Shown one piece after another: positions 33,322 to 42,952 of a DNA stretch of 64,000 nucleotides (the first letter of the stretch is position 1; each line of letters starts with the position of its first letter). The position numbers and the translations under genes were made by a program. Origin of the DNA: JAZKID01 sp963714065. Lineage in GTDB: Bacteria > Pseudomonadota > Alphaproteobacteria > Rhizobiales > UBA4765. A model generated the notes under the pieces. The model did not search any database. It was not told the origin of the DNA and was given only the letters and a program-made list of their open reading frames with translations. Location of the stretch: NCBI GenBank assembly GCA_963714065.1, contig OY970226.1, positions 558,001-622,000 of the forward strand, read 5' to 3'.

Positions 33322-34209
33322 ATGCCCACTCTTCTCATCACCGCCGAACTGCCTGAAAAAACCGCAACACAGCTAGCCGATAAGCTCATGGAAGGCGAGC
33401 ACTTCTTGCCGATTTCCGCAGCCGGTGCGTTCGAAGCCGAGCCGCCGCTCTGGCGTTTCGAGGCGTGGAGCGCAAAGCCGATCGACCAGGCCGATTTTCT
33501 GCAGACCGTACGCAGGTTGTTGAACGACAACACGCTCGACGGTTTTCGTTTCAAACAAGTGGACGACCGGGACTGGGTAAAGAAAAGCCTCGACGATCTG
33601 CCGCCCGTGCGCGCAGGGCGTTTCGTGGTGTTCGGCGCGCATGACAGGCACAAGGCGCGTGTCAACGAAACGCAAATCGAGATCGAGGCCAGCATTGCTT
33701 TCGGTACCGGCCACCACCCCACTACTTTGGGCTGCCTGATGGAGCTGGACCGCTGGTGCAAAACCGCACGCATCAACGCGCAAAAACCCATGCTGCTCGA
33801 TGTCGGCACGGGCACGGGCATTTTGGCGCTCGCCGCCGCAAAAAGACTTCCCATCTCTGCCATTGCCAGCGATCTCGACAAAGACGCGGTTGATGTTGCG
33901 GCGCGCCATCGCAAGCTGGCCGGGCGCCTGAAGCAGGTGCGCCTTGCGCAAGCACGCGGCACGCGGCACGCCTTGATCGAGCAGAATGCGCCCTACCCGC
34001 TGGTGATCGCCAATATATTGGCCGAACCTTTGGTATCTCTTGCGCCGCAGCTTGCGAAAGTGACGGCGCGCGGCGGCACGCTGATCCTCTCCGGCCTGCT
34101 GAGCTGGCAGGCACGGCGCATTTCTGCCGCCTATACAAGTCAGAATTTCGCGCTTTTGCGCCGCCGTCCTATCAACGAATGGGTGACATTGGTTTTCAAA
34201 AAGCGCTAG
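33322..34209 (+). CDS. prmA: Ribosomal protein L11 methyltransferase PrmA
   Basis: 295 residues. A divergent N-terminal L11-recognition domain is joined to a class I SAM methyltransferase with motif I LLDVGTGTGILALAA, upstream AFGTGHHPTT and motif IV VIANILAEPL (NPPF-like loop of PrmA). It trimethylates Lys and the N-terminus of ribosomal protein L11. Confidence 0.9.
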   Translation: MPTLLITAELPEKTATQLADKLMEGEHFLPISAAGAFEAEPPLWRFEAWSAKPIDQADFLQTVRRLLNDNTLDGFRFKQVDDRDWVKKSLDDLPPVRAGRFVVFGAHDRHKARVNETQIEIEASIAFGTGHHPTTLGCLMELDRWCKTARINAQKPMLLDVGTGTGILALAAAKRLPISAIASDLDKDAVDVAARHRKLAGRLKQVRLAQARGTRHALIEQNAPYPLVIANILAEPLVSLAPQLAKVTARGGTLILSGLLSWQARRISAAYTSQNFALLRRRPINEWVTLVFKKR

Positions 34210-34231
34210 ATAGCCGCAAAAGGACAACAAT

Positions 34232-36034
34232 ATGCCACAGGCTGCACAGATGAAAGAAGAAATTCCTCATAAAGAACGCCTGCATTCGCTGCAAAATGCG
34301 ATTGCCGCGCTGAAGCTGGACGGCTTGCTGCTGCCGCGTTCCGATGAATATCAAAACGAATATCTGCCGCCGAACGCCGCGCGCATGGAATGGCTGACGG
34401 GTTTCACCGGCTCGTGGGGGCTTGTCGCTATTATAAAAGACAGGGCCGCCGCCTTTATCGACGGACGCTACACCATTCAGGCGGCGCAGGAGATCGATGC
34501 ATCGCTGTTCGAAATCGTCTGCACCGTGAATAAATCCATCGAGGACTGGCTTTCCGAAAACGTGCCTGCGGGCGCGAAATTGGGCTATGATCCATGGCTG
34601 CATACAAAAGACGGGCTCGAGCAAATCCGCAAAGCGCTTGAGCCGAAAAATGTCGAACTTGTCGCGCTTGACGCGAACCCAGTCGACAAGCTGTGGAGCA
34701 ATCGTCCGCCGCCGCCTTTGTCATTGGCGCGTGTGCACGACGAAAAATATGCAGGCGAAAGCGTTGCCTCCAAACTCAAGCGCATCCGCAAGGAAATGAA
34801 AGACAAGGGTGTTACGCATCTTGTCGTCACGCAAACCGACAATCTTGCCTGGGCTTTCAATATTCGCGGCTCCGATATCGAGCACACGCCGCTGACGCTC
34901 GGCTTTGCTGTTATCGGGCCGGACAAGGCCGAGATTTTCATGGATAGCCGCAAGGTGAAAGACAATGTGCGCGACGCGCTCGCAAAAGAAGCGGGCTTCC
35001 TGCCTATAGAAGATTTTGTCGGCGCGTTGCGCAAGCTTCCGAAAGACAGTAAAACGCTGGTTGACCCCAAGGCCAGCGTGCTTGCAGTGCGCGATACCGT
35101 TAAAGAAGGTAGCGGTACGCTTGCCGAAATTTCTGATCCCATCACACTGATGAAAGCACAGAAAAATACCACGGAACTTGAAGGCGCGCGTGCGGCACAT
35201 AAGCGCGATGGTGCGGCCGTTTCGCGTTTTCTCTGCTGGTTCTCGCAGCAGGATAAAACAAAACTGACGGAAATGGATCTTGTCGAGGCGCTTTACAAAT
35301 TCCGCAAGGAAACCGGCGCGCTGCAGGATACGTCTTTCGACAGCATTTGCGGCGCAGGACCCAACGGCGCCATCGGCCATTATCGCGTAACCCCGCAATC
35401 GAACCGCAAGCTGGACAATAACAGCCTGATCGTCGTCGATTCCGGCGGGCAATATCTCGATGGCACCACGGATATCACGCGCACGGCGCTGGTCGGCAAA
35501 CCCTCGGATACCATGCGCCGCAACCATACGCTGGTTCTGAAAGGTATGATTGCGATCTCGACCGCGCGGTTTCCGAAAGGGACCGGTGGCGTGCAGCTCG
35601 ATATTCTGGCGCGCAAGGCGTTGTGGGATATCGGCCTCGATTACGATCACGGCACCGGCCACGGCGTCGGCAGCTATCTTGGCGTGCATGAAGGGCCCTC
35701 GCGCATTTCCAAAATACCGACAACGGCCCTGAAGACCGGCATGATCCTTTCCAACGAGCCGGGTTATTATGAAGAAGGCGCTTACGGCATCCGCATCGAA
35801 AATCTCGTCATCGTCGAGGAACCGCAAGTGCCGCCGGGCGGCAACCGCGCCATGCACAGCTTCGAAACGCTTACGCTTGCGCCGATCGAGCGCGAATTGA
35901 TCGATGCGAGTTTGCTAACGGCAGAGGAGCGCGATTGGCTAAACGCCTATCACGCACGCGTGCGCGCTGAGATCGGCCCGCTTCTTAACGAGGCGGAACG
36001 CGCTTGGCTGAACAAAGCAACAGAGACATTATAA
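34232..36034 (+). CDS. pepP: Xaa-Pro aminopeptidase (APP, M24B family)
   Basis: 600 residues, the length of the three-domain eukaryote-like aminopeptidase P. Two creatinase-like N-terminal domains (starting near KLDGLLLPRSDEYQ) precede the pita-bread catalytic domain. Metal ligands are visible as Asp in VVDSGGQYLDGTTDITRT, His in GTGHGVGSYLGVHEGP, and Glu in NEPGYYEEGAYGIRIEN and near LTLAP. It removes N-terminal residues before Pro. ATG 34232 follows AAAGGACAAC. Its stop overlaps the next start (TAATG). Confidence 0.92.
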   Translation: MPQAAQMKEEIPHKERLHSLQNAIAALKLDGLLLPRSDEYQNEYLPPNAARMEWLTGFTGSWGLVAIIKDRAAAFIDGRYTIQAAQEIDASLFEIVCTVNKSIEDWLSENVPAGAKLGYDPWLHTKDGLEQIRKALEPKNVELVALDANPVDKLWSNRPPPPLSLARVHDEKYAGESVASKLKRIRKEMKDKGVTHLVVTQTDNLAWAFNIRGSDIEHTPLTLGFAVIGPDKAEIFMDSRKVKDNVRDALAKEAGFLPIEDFVGALRKLPKDSKTLVDPKASVLAVRDTVKEGSGTLAEISDPITLMKAQKNTTELEGARAAHKRDGAAVSRFLCWFSQQDKTKLTEMDLVEALYKFRKETGALQDTSFDSICGAGPNGAIGHYRVTPQSNRKLDNNSLIVVDSGGQYLDGTTDITRTALVGKPSDTMRRNHTLVLKGMIAISTARFPKGTGGVQLDILARKALWDIGLDYDHGTGHGVGSYLGVHEGPSRISKIPTTALKTGMILSNEPGYYEEGAYGIRIENLVIVEEPQVPPGGNRAMHSFETLTLAPIERELIDASLLTAEERDWLNAYHARVRAEIGPLLNEAERAWLNKATETL

Positions 36035-37044
36035 TGCGCCGTCAACCTGCATCGCCGGCCGGCGAAGTTCGCCGCTTTTATCTGAACAGCAAGGTTCTGG
36101 CCAACAATCTGCTGAACGATCCGATTGAGCGTATGGTCGATGTCTATATTCCCGCAGGATGCGACGGCAAGGGCCTGCCGCTCCTGGTCGATATTGTCGG
36201 CTTTACCGGCGGCGGGCCCGCGCATACAAGCTGGAAAAATTTTCAGGAAAACGTGCCGGAGCGGCTCGACCGCCTGATTGCCGCCAATGAAATGCCGCCC
36301 TGTATTGTCGCCTTTCCGGACTGCTTCACGAAACTCGGCGGCAACCAATATATCAACAGTGAAGCCATGGGCCACTGGGCGGATTTCCTGCTGCAGGAAG
36401 CCGTGCCCTTTGTGGAAGAGAAATTCAAATGCGGCGGCATCGGCAAGCGCGGCGTATTCGGCAAAAGCTCGGGCGGCTATGGCGCCATCGTACATGCCCT
36501 GCTCTATCCGGATTTCTGGAGCGCCGCCGCCTGCCATTCCGGCGATATGGGTTTCGAGCTGATGTTTCTGCACGAATTTCCGGCCGTGCTGCGCGAGCTT
36601 GCGAAAACGGAAAATTCCGCAAAAAAATGGCTAGAGAATTTTTTCGTGGCAAAAAAAGTCAAGGACAAGGATACCCACATCCTCATGATGCTGGCGATGG
36701 CGGCGAGCTTCGATCCCGATCCCAGCTCGCCTTACGGCATTCGCCTGCCTGTCGATCTACATACTTGCGAGCTGATTTCGGAGCGCTGGAAAAAATGGAT
36801 GGCGTGGGACCCGCTCGTCCTGCTTGAAAAGCATAGTGCCGGTTTGAAAAAGATGAAGGCGCTTTACATCGACTGCGGCGATATCGACCAGTTCAACCTG
36901 CTTTACGGCGCGCGCCGCATGCATCGCGAACTGGAGCGGCTGAATATCCCGCATATTTACGAAGAATTCCCGGACGATCACAGCGCTATCGATTATCGTA
37001 TGGATCGCAGCCTGCCGGTTCTTGCAAAAGCCCTATCCGCTTAA
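36034..37044 (+). CDS. Alpha/beta-hydrolase, esterase-D/putative-esterase type
   Basis: 336 residues. The nucleophile elbow GKSSGGYGA gives the candidate Ser; the charge-relay candidates are Asp in IDCGDIDQFN and His in PDDHSAIDYRM. Homology style is the Esterase (Antigen 85/esterase D) family acting on small esters. ATG 36034 overlaps the pepP stop by one base. A TTG at 36004 inside pepP is rejected. The 3' end overlaps convergent ligA by 12 bp. Confidence 0.82.
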   Translation: MRRQPASPAGEVRRFYLNSKVLANNLLNDPIERMVDVYIPAGCDGKGLPLLVDIVGFTGGGPAHTSWKNFQENVPERLDRLIAANEMPPCIVAFPDCFTKLGGNQYINSEAMGHWADFLLQEAVPFVEEKFKCGGIGKRGVFGKSSGGYGAIVHALLYPDFWSAAACHSGDMGFELMFLHEFPAVLRELAKTENSAKKWLENFFVAKKVKDKDTHILMMLAMAASFDPDPSSPYGIRLPVDLHTCELISERWKKWMAWDPLVLLEKHSAGLKKMKALYIDCGDIDQFNLLYGARRMHRELERLNIPHIYEEFPDDHSAIDYRMDRSLPVLAKALSA

Positions 37045-39132
37045 ACCTGCGACAAGGCGAATCCATGCGTCTTCGTCGATCACCTTGACGCCATGGGTCT
37101 GTGCTTCTTTCAGTTTGGAACCGGCGCCAGGTCCCGCCACCACAAGATCGGTCTTCTTTGACACGGAACTTGCAACTTTCGCGCCGAGACGCTGCGCCTG
37201 CGCCTTCGCCTCGTCACGCGTCATTTTTTCAAGCGTACCGGTAAACACAACCGTCTTGCCTGCAACGGCGCTATTCTGCGCAGCTTTTTCGGCAGGTTGA
37301 ATCTCGATAAGTTTTGCCAAGCGCTCGATAGCAGCGCGGCTTTCCGGCTGTTTGAAGTTATGGCGAACGCTCTCAATAACTGCAGATCCAATCTGCTCGA
37401 TCGCATCCATATCGAGAGCCGCCTGCTCGTCGCCTTTGGCGACGGCAAGGCACGCGCGATGAAAACTTTCCCAATCCCCATAGGCCTGCGCCAACAAGCG
37501 CGCCGTCTGCTCGCCGATATCGCGAATGCCAAGTGCATAAATGAAGCGCTCGAGGGAAATAGTGCGGCGCGCGTTGATGGCGTTGAAAAGATTTTTCACG
37601 CTCAGCTCGCCGAAACCTTCCCATGTTTTCAAGGGGTGTGCGCTTTTCAGATCGCGCTCTTCCAGCGTGAAGATGGCGGCGGGTTCGCGCACCAGCTCTT
37701 TCTCGTAAAAAAGCTCTATCTGCTTTTCGCCAAGTCCCTCGATATCGAAAGCGCGGCGCGAGACGAAATGACGCAAATGCTCGATACGCTGGAAGGGGCA
37801 AGCCCATTCGCCGGTGCAGCGACGCACTACTTCTTCCTCTCCCTTTTCATCTTTCACGCGAATGGCGGGCGTTTTTAACGAGCAGGGACAAGTGGTCGGA
37901 AATTTGAAAGGTTTTGAATTTTTAGGGCGCTGATCGAGCGCGACCTCTAAGATCTGCGGAATGACATCGCCCGCGCGCTGCAGAACAACCGTATCGCCAA
38001 TCCGGATATCCTTACGCGCAATCTCGTCTTCATTATGCAAGGAGGCGTTCCTGACGACAACGCCGCCGACAGTCACAGGCGCAAGCTTGGCAACCGGCGT
38101 AAGCGCGCCGGTACGCCCCACCTGAATATCGATATCGATAATCTGCGTGACAGCCTTCTGCGCCGGAAATTTATGCGCAACGGCCCAGCGCGGCGCACGG
38201 CCGACAAATCCAAGCCGCTGTTGTAGGTCGAGCCGGTCGAGTTTGTAAACGATGCCGTCAATATCGTAGCCGAGCTTGCTACGTTGCTGCTCGATATCCT
38301 TGTAATAGGCAATCAGGCTATCGAAATCGGTAAATCGCCGCATCTGCGGATTGGTGGGTAGCCCCACCTTTTTGAGCGCTGCGACCATCTCGAATTGCGT
38401 TTGCGCGAGAGGTGCGGATAATTCTCCGGTAGAATAAGCAAAAAAATGCAGAGGCCTTGATGCTGTGATTGCAGGATCGAGCTGCCGCAACGAACCCGCT
38501 GCCGCGTTGCGCGGATTGGCAAAGATCTGTTTCCCGCCCAATTCCTGGCGCGCATTCAACGCTGCGAACTTATCATGCCGCATATAGATTTCGCCGCGCA
38601 CTTCCAGCACATCCGGCACATTTCCTTTCAACTGAAGCGGAATATCGCCAATGGTGCGGATATTGGCGGTGACATCCTCGCCCACCATGCCGTCGCCGCG
38701 TGTGGCAGCCTGCGTGAACGCGCCTTTCTCATAACGCAACGCACAGGATACCCCATCGATCTTCGGCTCCGCCGTGAAAGCAAGCGCCTCATCCTCCGGC
38801 AATTTCAGAAAGCGGCGGATACGGGCGATAAATTCGCCGACATCCTCGTCGTCGAATGCATTATCGAGCGACAGCATGGGAACGCCATGGCGCACTTTTT
38901 TAAACTTTTCGGAAGGTTTCGCACCCACGCGTTTTGAGGGCGCATTGGCCGGCGCCAGCAGGGGATATTGTGCTTCGAGCTCGTCGTAGCGGCGGCGTAA
39001 CTCATCATATGCCGCATCCGAAATCAGCGGCGCATCGCTGCCGTGATAATGTTCGTCATGAGCGTCGATCTCGTCGGCGAGCCGCGCCATTTCCTGTTCG
39101 GGCATTTCAGCGGATTTGGTTTTACGTACCAT
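37033..39132 (-). CDS. ligA: NAD-dependent DNA ligase LigA
   Basis: 699 residues. The order is Ia domain (DEHYHGSDAPLISDAAYDEL) and adenylation domain with Lys124 in AEPKIDG. An OB fold, a four-Cys zinc finger (CPCSLK, CTGEWACP), an HhH region (HPLKTWEGFGELSVKNL) and a C-terminal BRCT (AVAGKTVVFTGTL) follow. It seals nicks in replication and repair using NAD+. It overlaps the recN stop region by 11 bp, so recN and ligA are co-transcribed. Confidence 0.95.
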   Translation of the reverse strand: MVRKTKSAEMPEQEMARLADEIDAHDEHYHGSDAPLISDAAYDELRRRYDELEAQYPLLAPANAPSKRVGAKPSEKFKKVRHGVPMLSLDNAFDDEDVGEFIARIRRFLKLPEDEALAFTAEPKIDGVSCALRYEKGAFTQAATRGDGMVGEDVTANIRTIGDIPLQLKGNVPDVLEVRGEIYMRHDKFAALNARQELGGKQIFANPRNAAAGSLRQLDPAITASRPLHFFAYSTGELSAPLAQTQFEMVAALKKVGLPTNPQMRRFTDFDSLIAYYKDIEQQRSKLGYDIDGIVYKLDRLDLQQRLGFVGRAPRWAVAHKFPAQKAVTQIIDIDIQVGRTGALTPVAKLAPVTVGGVVVRNASLHNEDEIARKDIRIGDTVVLQRAGDVIPQILEVALDQRPKNSKPFKFPTTCPCSLKTPAIRVKDEKGEEEVVRRCTGEWACPFQRIEHLRHFVSRRAFDIEGLGEKQIELFYEKELVREPAAIFTLEERDLKSAHPLKTWEGFGELSVKNLFNAINARRTISLERFIYALGIRDIGEQTARLLAQAYGDWESFHRACLAVAKGDEQAALDMDAIEQIGSAVIESVRHNFKQPESRAAIERLAKLIEIQPAEKAAQNSAVAGKTVVFTGTLEKMTRDEAKAQAQRLGAKVASSVSKKTDLVVAGPGAGSKLKEAQTHGVKVIDEDAWIRLVAGLSG

Positions 39133-40786
39133 AATTCAATAATTTTTGTGCCTGCGCGCGCGCTTCGTCCGTTACATTCGCACCCGACAGCATACGAGCG
39201 ATTTCCTCGCGGCGGCGGGCCGTGTCGAGCACGGCCACACGCGTTGCGACCTTGTTCTTGGTCAGGGCTTCCTTGGCGATTTGCAAATGCGCATCGGCGC
39301 GCGCCGCCACCTGCGGCGAATGCGTGACGCACAACACCTGCACGCGCTGCGCAAGACGCGCTAAACGCATGCCGACAGCTTCGGCAACCGCGCCGCCGAC
39401 GCCGGTATCGATCTCGTCGAAAATCAGCGTGGGTGCAGAACCGGCATCGGCCAGCACCACTTTCAGCGCCAGCATGAAACGCGCCAGTTCGCCGCCGGAG
39501 GCGATCTTCATCAAAGGCGCTGCCTGCATGCCGGGATTGGTTTGCACATAGAACGAGGCCTGATCGATACCATCGGGCCCCGGAGCTTGTGCCTCGATCT
39601 GCGTGATGAAGCGCGCACGCTCGAGTTTCAGGGGGCTAAGCTCGCCCATCACGGCCTTGTCGAGTTTTACAGCGATCTTCTTGCGCGCGGCGGAAAGTTT
39701 TTCTGCGGCCTTTCCATAAGCCGTTTCCGCTTCCGCACATGTTTTGCGTAAAGCATCGAGCTGTTCCTCGCTATGATCGAGCAGCTCGACTTCTTTCGTA
39801 TAACGCTCGGCAAGCGCATTCAGTTCGTCCACCGGCACCTGATATTTGCGGCTCATGGCACGCAGCGCGAACAGGCGCTCCTCGATCTGCTCCAGGCTAC
39901 GCGGATCATGGTCGCTCTCGCGCAGCGCGCGATCGAAGGCAGCATGCGCTTCGTTCAGCGCTTGCACTGCTTTCGCAAGCTCGGTGACGCCTGCGTTTAA
40001 GACTTGCGGTACCGCTTCCGCCTTGCGCTCGAGCTTGCGCAATAATGCGCTCAACGAAGGGATCGGCGAAGCGGAACCGTCCAGCGCATCGAATGTTTCG
40101 CGTAAATCCTCCGTGATTTTTTCGGCATTCATAAGTAGTTGACGGCGCCCGGCCAATTCCGTTTCCTCGCCCGCTTCGGGCCTGAGCTCCTGCAATTCCT
40201 TGGTAGCGTGTCTCAGATAATCGGCCTGGCGACGCGCTTCATCGAGCTGCGCCTGCAGAACCTCGAAAGCCTTGCGGTTTTCCTGCCAACCATTCCAGCA
40301 CTTGCGCACGGCCGTTTTTTCCTTCTCCAGCCCGCCATAGGCATCGAGCAGCGCGCGGTGCGTGCGGGCATCGACCAACGCGCGGTCGTCATGCTGGCCG
40401 TGAATTTCGACGAGCAGCGCGCCGACAGTTTTCAGTACTTGTGCGGAGACCGGCTGATCGTTGATGAAGGCGCGCGTGCGGCCATCCAGCATTTGCTGGC
40501 GGCGCAGGATCAGTATCTGCTCGTCGATATCGATGCCGCTGTCTTTCAGGATTGCGAAGGCCGGATGATCGTTCGGCAGGTCGAAAACGGCACTCACCTG
40601 CCCCATCTCCGCGCTCGAGCGCACCAAGCCTGCATCGCCGCGCGCGCCGATGGCAAGCGCGAGACTGTCGAGCAAAATGGATTTACCGGCGCCCGTCTCG
40701 CCTGTCAGCGCCGAAAGCCCGCGCGCGAATTCGAGATCAAGCCTGTCGATAAGGACAATATCGCGGATGTTGAGAGCGGTCAGCAT
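39122..40786 (-). CDS. recN: DNA repair protein RecN
   Basis: 554 residues, SMC-like. Walker A is TGETGAGKS (28-36), with Q-loop and VEIHGQHDDRAL motif. Long coiled coils span about 150-380 (rich in Glu, Ala, Arg), followed by the ABC signature SGGELARFMLALK and Walker B TLIFDEIDTGVGG. It tethers DNA ends during double-strand break repair. It lies in the conserved order bamD-recN-ligA downstream of lpxC. Confidence 0.95.
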   Translation of the reverse strand: MLTALNIRDIVLIDRLDLEFARGLSALTGETGAGKSILLDSLALAIGARGDAGLVRSSAEMGQVSAVFDLPNDHPAFAILKDSGIDIDEQILILRRQQMLDGRTRAFINDQPVSAQVLKTVGALLVEIHGQHDDRALVDARTHRALLDAYGGLEKEKTAVRKCWNGWQENRKAFEVLQAQLDEARRQADYLRHATKELQELRPEAGEETELAGRRQLLMNAEKITEDLRETFDALDGSASPIPSLSALLRKLERKAEAVPQVLNAGVTELAKAVQALNEAHAAFDRALRESDHDPRSLEQIEERLFALRAMSRKYQVPVDELNALAERYTKEVELLDHSEEQLDALRKTCAEAETAYGKAAEKLSAARKKIAVKLDKAVMGELSPLKLERARFITQIEAQAPGPDGIDQASFYVQTNPGMQAAPLMKIASGGELARFMLALKVVLADAGSAPTLIFDEIDTGVGGAVAEAVGMRLARLAQRVQVLCVTHSPQVAARADAHLQIAKEALTKNKVATRVAVLDTARRREEIARMLSGANVTDEARAQAQKLLNYGT

Positions 40787-40795
40787 TCCGCCAAT

Positions 40796-41668
40796 TTAGC
40801 CGCTTATGCGCCTGAAAGCACGCGAGATCCAGCTATCGCCGTTATCCTGCGGCGTGGCTCCGCCCTGCTGGAGCAGGCCATAAGCATCCTTGTACCACTG
40901 GCTTTGCGGGAAATTGTGGCCGAGCACGGCTGCCGCCGTCTGCGCCTCCGCCACAAGGCCGAGCGCCAGATTGGCCTCGACCAGCCGGTACAGCGCCTCC
41001 TCGACATGGCGCGTGTTCTGATGCTGCTCCACGACCACGCGGAAACGGTTGACCGCCGCCAGATAGTTTTTCTGCTTGAGATAGAAGCGGCCGATATCCA
41101 TTTCCTTGCCGGCGATCTGGTCGCGCGCCATCAAAAGGCGCTCCTGCGCCATGGGGGCATAAGGCGATTGCGGATATTGCTGCACCAGATCCTGCAAAAC
41201 GGTAATGGCTTTTTGCGTGCGCGACTGATCGCGCGTGACGTCGGGGATCGTCTTGTAATAGGAATCGCCCATGATGAATTTCGCGAGCGGAATGTCTTCC
41301 GAGCCCGGATGCAGGCTGACGAAACGTTCGGCCGCCGTGGCGGCATCTTCATATTCTTCGGCTTTATAAAAGGAATAGGCTGTCATCAGGCGGCCCTTTT
41401 TCGCCCATTCGGAATAGGGTTCCGATTTTTCGATTTCCTGGAATTTCTTGGCCGCACCCTTCCAGCGGCCGTCCTTCTGTAGCTTCAAACCTTCGTTATA
41501 AAGCTGCTCGGCCGGAACGGCGGGCTTGATATCTTCTTTTGAGGAAGGCTTGAGAAAATCGAACAGATCGTCGATGCCGTCGGCATGCGAGGCTACAGCC
41601 ATGTTCACAAGGAACAGGCAAGCTAAAATCATTCTTGAAAGAACTGCCGCGCGCAAAGCCATCACCAC
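40796..41668 (-). CDS. bamD: Outer-membrane assembly factor BamD (ComL)
   Basis: 290 residues. TPR repeats start at AEQLYNEGLKLQKDGRWKGA and continue through YPQSPYAPMAQERLL and NTRHVEEALYRLVE, the usual BamD solenoid. It is a component of the BAM complex that inserts beta-barrels. BamD is normally a lipoprotein. Here the N-terminus (RMILACLFLVNMAVASHADG) reads more like an ordinary signal peptide: its only early Cys lies within the hydrophobic core, not at a canonical lipobox. Starts GTG 41668 and ATG 41662 or 41632 are all possible. Confidence 0.9.
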   Translation of the reverse strand: MVMALRAAVLSRMILACLFLVNMAVASHADGIDDLFDFLKPSSKEDIKPAVPAEQLYNEGLKLQKDGRWKGAAKKFQEIEKSEPYSEWAKKGRLMTAYSFYKAEEYEDAATAAERFVSLHPGSEDIPLAKFIMGDSYYKTIPDVTRDQSRTQKAITVLQDLVQQYPQSPYAPMAQERLLMARDQIAGKEMDIGRFYLKQKNYLAAVNRFRVVVEQHQNTRHVEEALYRLVEANLALGLVAEAQTAAAVLGHNFPQSQWYKDAYGLLQQGGATPQDNGDSWISRAFRRISG

Positions 41669-41730
41669 TAAAAATGGATATAGGGCAAGGCCTTAGCGCA
41701 AGCAAGCCGTTTTCGGGCCAGGAAGCTGTC

Positions 41731-42675
41731 TTAGCGTGAAGGCGTAAAGGTCGGCGCGGCCACTTTCAGGCTGACCGGCGCACGCACGGGGCGGCTGACA
41801 GGCACGCCGGTTTCGACGATACGATAGGCCGTACGGTCGATCAGGAGCGCATTGAGAATGCCCGCATTCAGCTTATGGCCGCCCTTATAGGAGCGATAGA
41901 GCGCCTTCAGCGGCAGCCCGGCCAGAGCCAGATCGCCCACCGCGTCCAGCGCCTTGTGGCGGACGAATTCGTCTTTATAGCGCAATCCTGCCGGATTTAG
42001 CACATCGCCCTGTTCGCCCAGCACGACGGTATTCTCCAGCGAAGCGCCGAGGCCGAAACCGGCAGCACGAAGGCGTTCCGCATCCTGCATGAAACCGAAG
42101 GTGCGGGCGCTCGCAATTTCGTCGGCAAAACTCTGCGGTGTGATATCGAGGATCAGGCGCTGGCGGCCGATCGCTTCGTGCTCGAATTCGATATCGATAT
42201 CGACGCGAAACCCGTCATAAGGCAAAAGCTCCGCCCATTGGCTGCCATTGTCGATGCGTACCGGGCGCAATACCTCGATGACACGGCGCGGCGCACTCTG
42301 GGCAACGATGCCTGCATCGAGGATCGCCTCGACGAAAGGCGCGCTCGAACCATCGAGAATGGGCACTTCCGCACCGTCGATCTCGACAATAACGTTATCG
42401 ATGCCAAGACCGCTGCAGGCGGCCATCAAATGTTCGATCGTGGAAAAACAGGCGCCATTTTTCTGGCCGACGGCAACCGCAAGCTCGGTGCCCATCAGGC
42501 GCGCCAGAACGGCGGGAACGAGCGTGCCGCTTTTGACACAGCGGAAGACGATGCCCGTATTGCTTTCGGCAGGATACAGCGTCAGCGCGACAGTTTTGCC
42601 GCCATGAACGCCGATGCCGGACAGCCGGACGGCTTTAGCTAATGTCGATTGCCAGCCTTGCAACTTTTCTTGCAA
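41731..42675 (-). CDS. lpxC: UDP-3-O-acyl-N-acetylglucosamine deacetylase LpxC
   Basis: 314 residues. Zinc ligands are His in ATIEHLMAACSG-type context (STIEHLMAACSGLG) and His/Asp in RHKALDAVGDLALAG, with a catalytic His in YKGGHKLNAGI. It performs the committed step of lipid A synthesis. In Alphaproteobacteria lpxC normally follows ftsZ closely. Here 1.9 kb with two inserted genes separates them, so lpxC probably has its own promoter in 42676-42952. Confidence 0.95.
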   Translation of the reverse strand: MQEKLQGWQSTLAKAVRLSGIGVHGGKTVALTLYPAESNTGIVFRCVKSGTLVPAVLARLMGTELAVAVGQKNGACFSTIEHLMAACSGLGIDNVIVEIDGAEVPILDGSSAPFVEAILDAGIVAQSAPRRVIEVLRPVRIDNGSQWAELLPYDGFRVDIDIEFEHEAIGRQRLILDITPQSFADEIASARTFGFMQDAERLRAAGFGLGASLENTVVLGEQGDVLNPAGLRYKDEFVRHKALDAVGDLALAGLPLKALYRSYKGGHKLNAGILNALLIDRTAYRIVETGVPVSRPVRAPVSLKVAAPTFTPSR

Positions 42676-42952
42676 TTTCTACCTGCCCCTTTTCCGCCAA
42701 GAGTCCACCAAGAGAGTGTCCCAGATCTTGCGCGGATGATCCCCAAAACATTACGGATAAAGCCTTATTCGAAGCTAAAATACACATCACGAAAATCAAC
42801 TCTTTGTTACAAGGTCATAATTAACCTATTGAAAACATTGAATTTAACCACAGCTCTGTTTTTAACAGCTTTGCGTTTTTCAATGAAGCTTGGTTACAGG
42901 CTGAAATATTCCCGCTTATCCCCGGTTTCGCCGACACACTTACTATAGCGGC

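Noticed and set aside
34721..35857. 378-codon minus-strand frame
   Set aside because: Antisense to the pepP catalytic domain; no ribosome-binding site and no recognisable motif.
40139..41482. 447-codon plus-strand frame
   Set aside because: It lies opposite recN and bamD, which have complete motifs; the frame has the Arg/His/Gln-rich look of GC-rich antisense.
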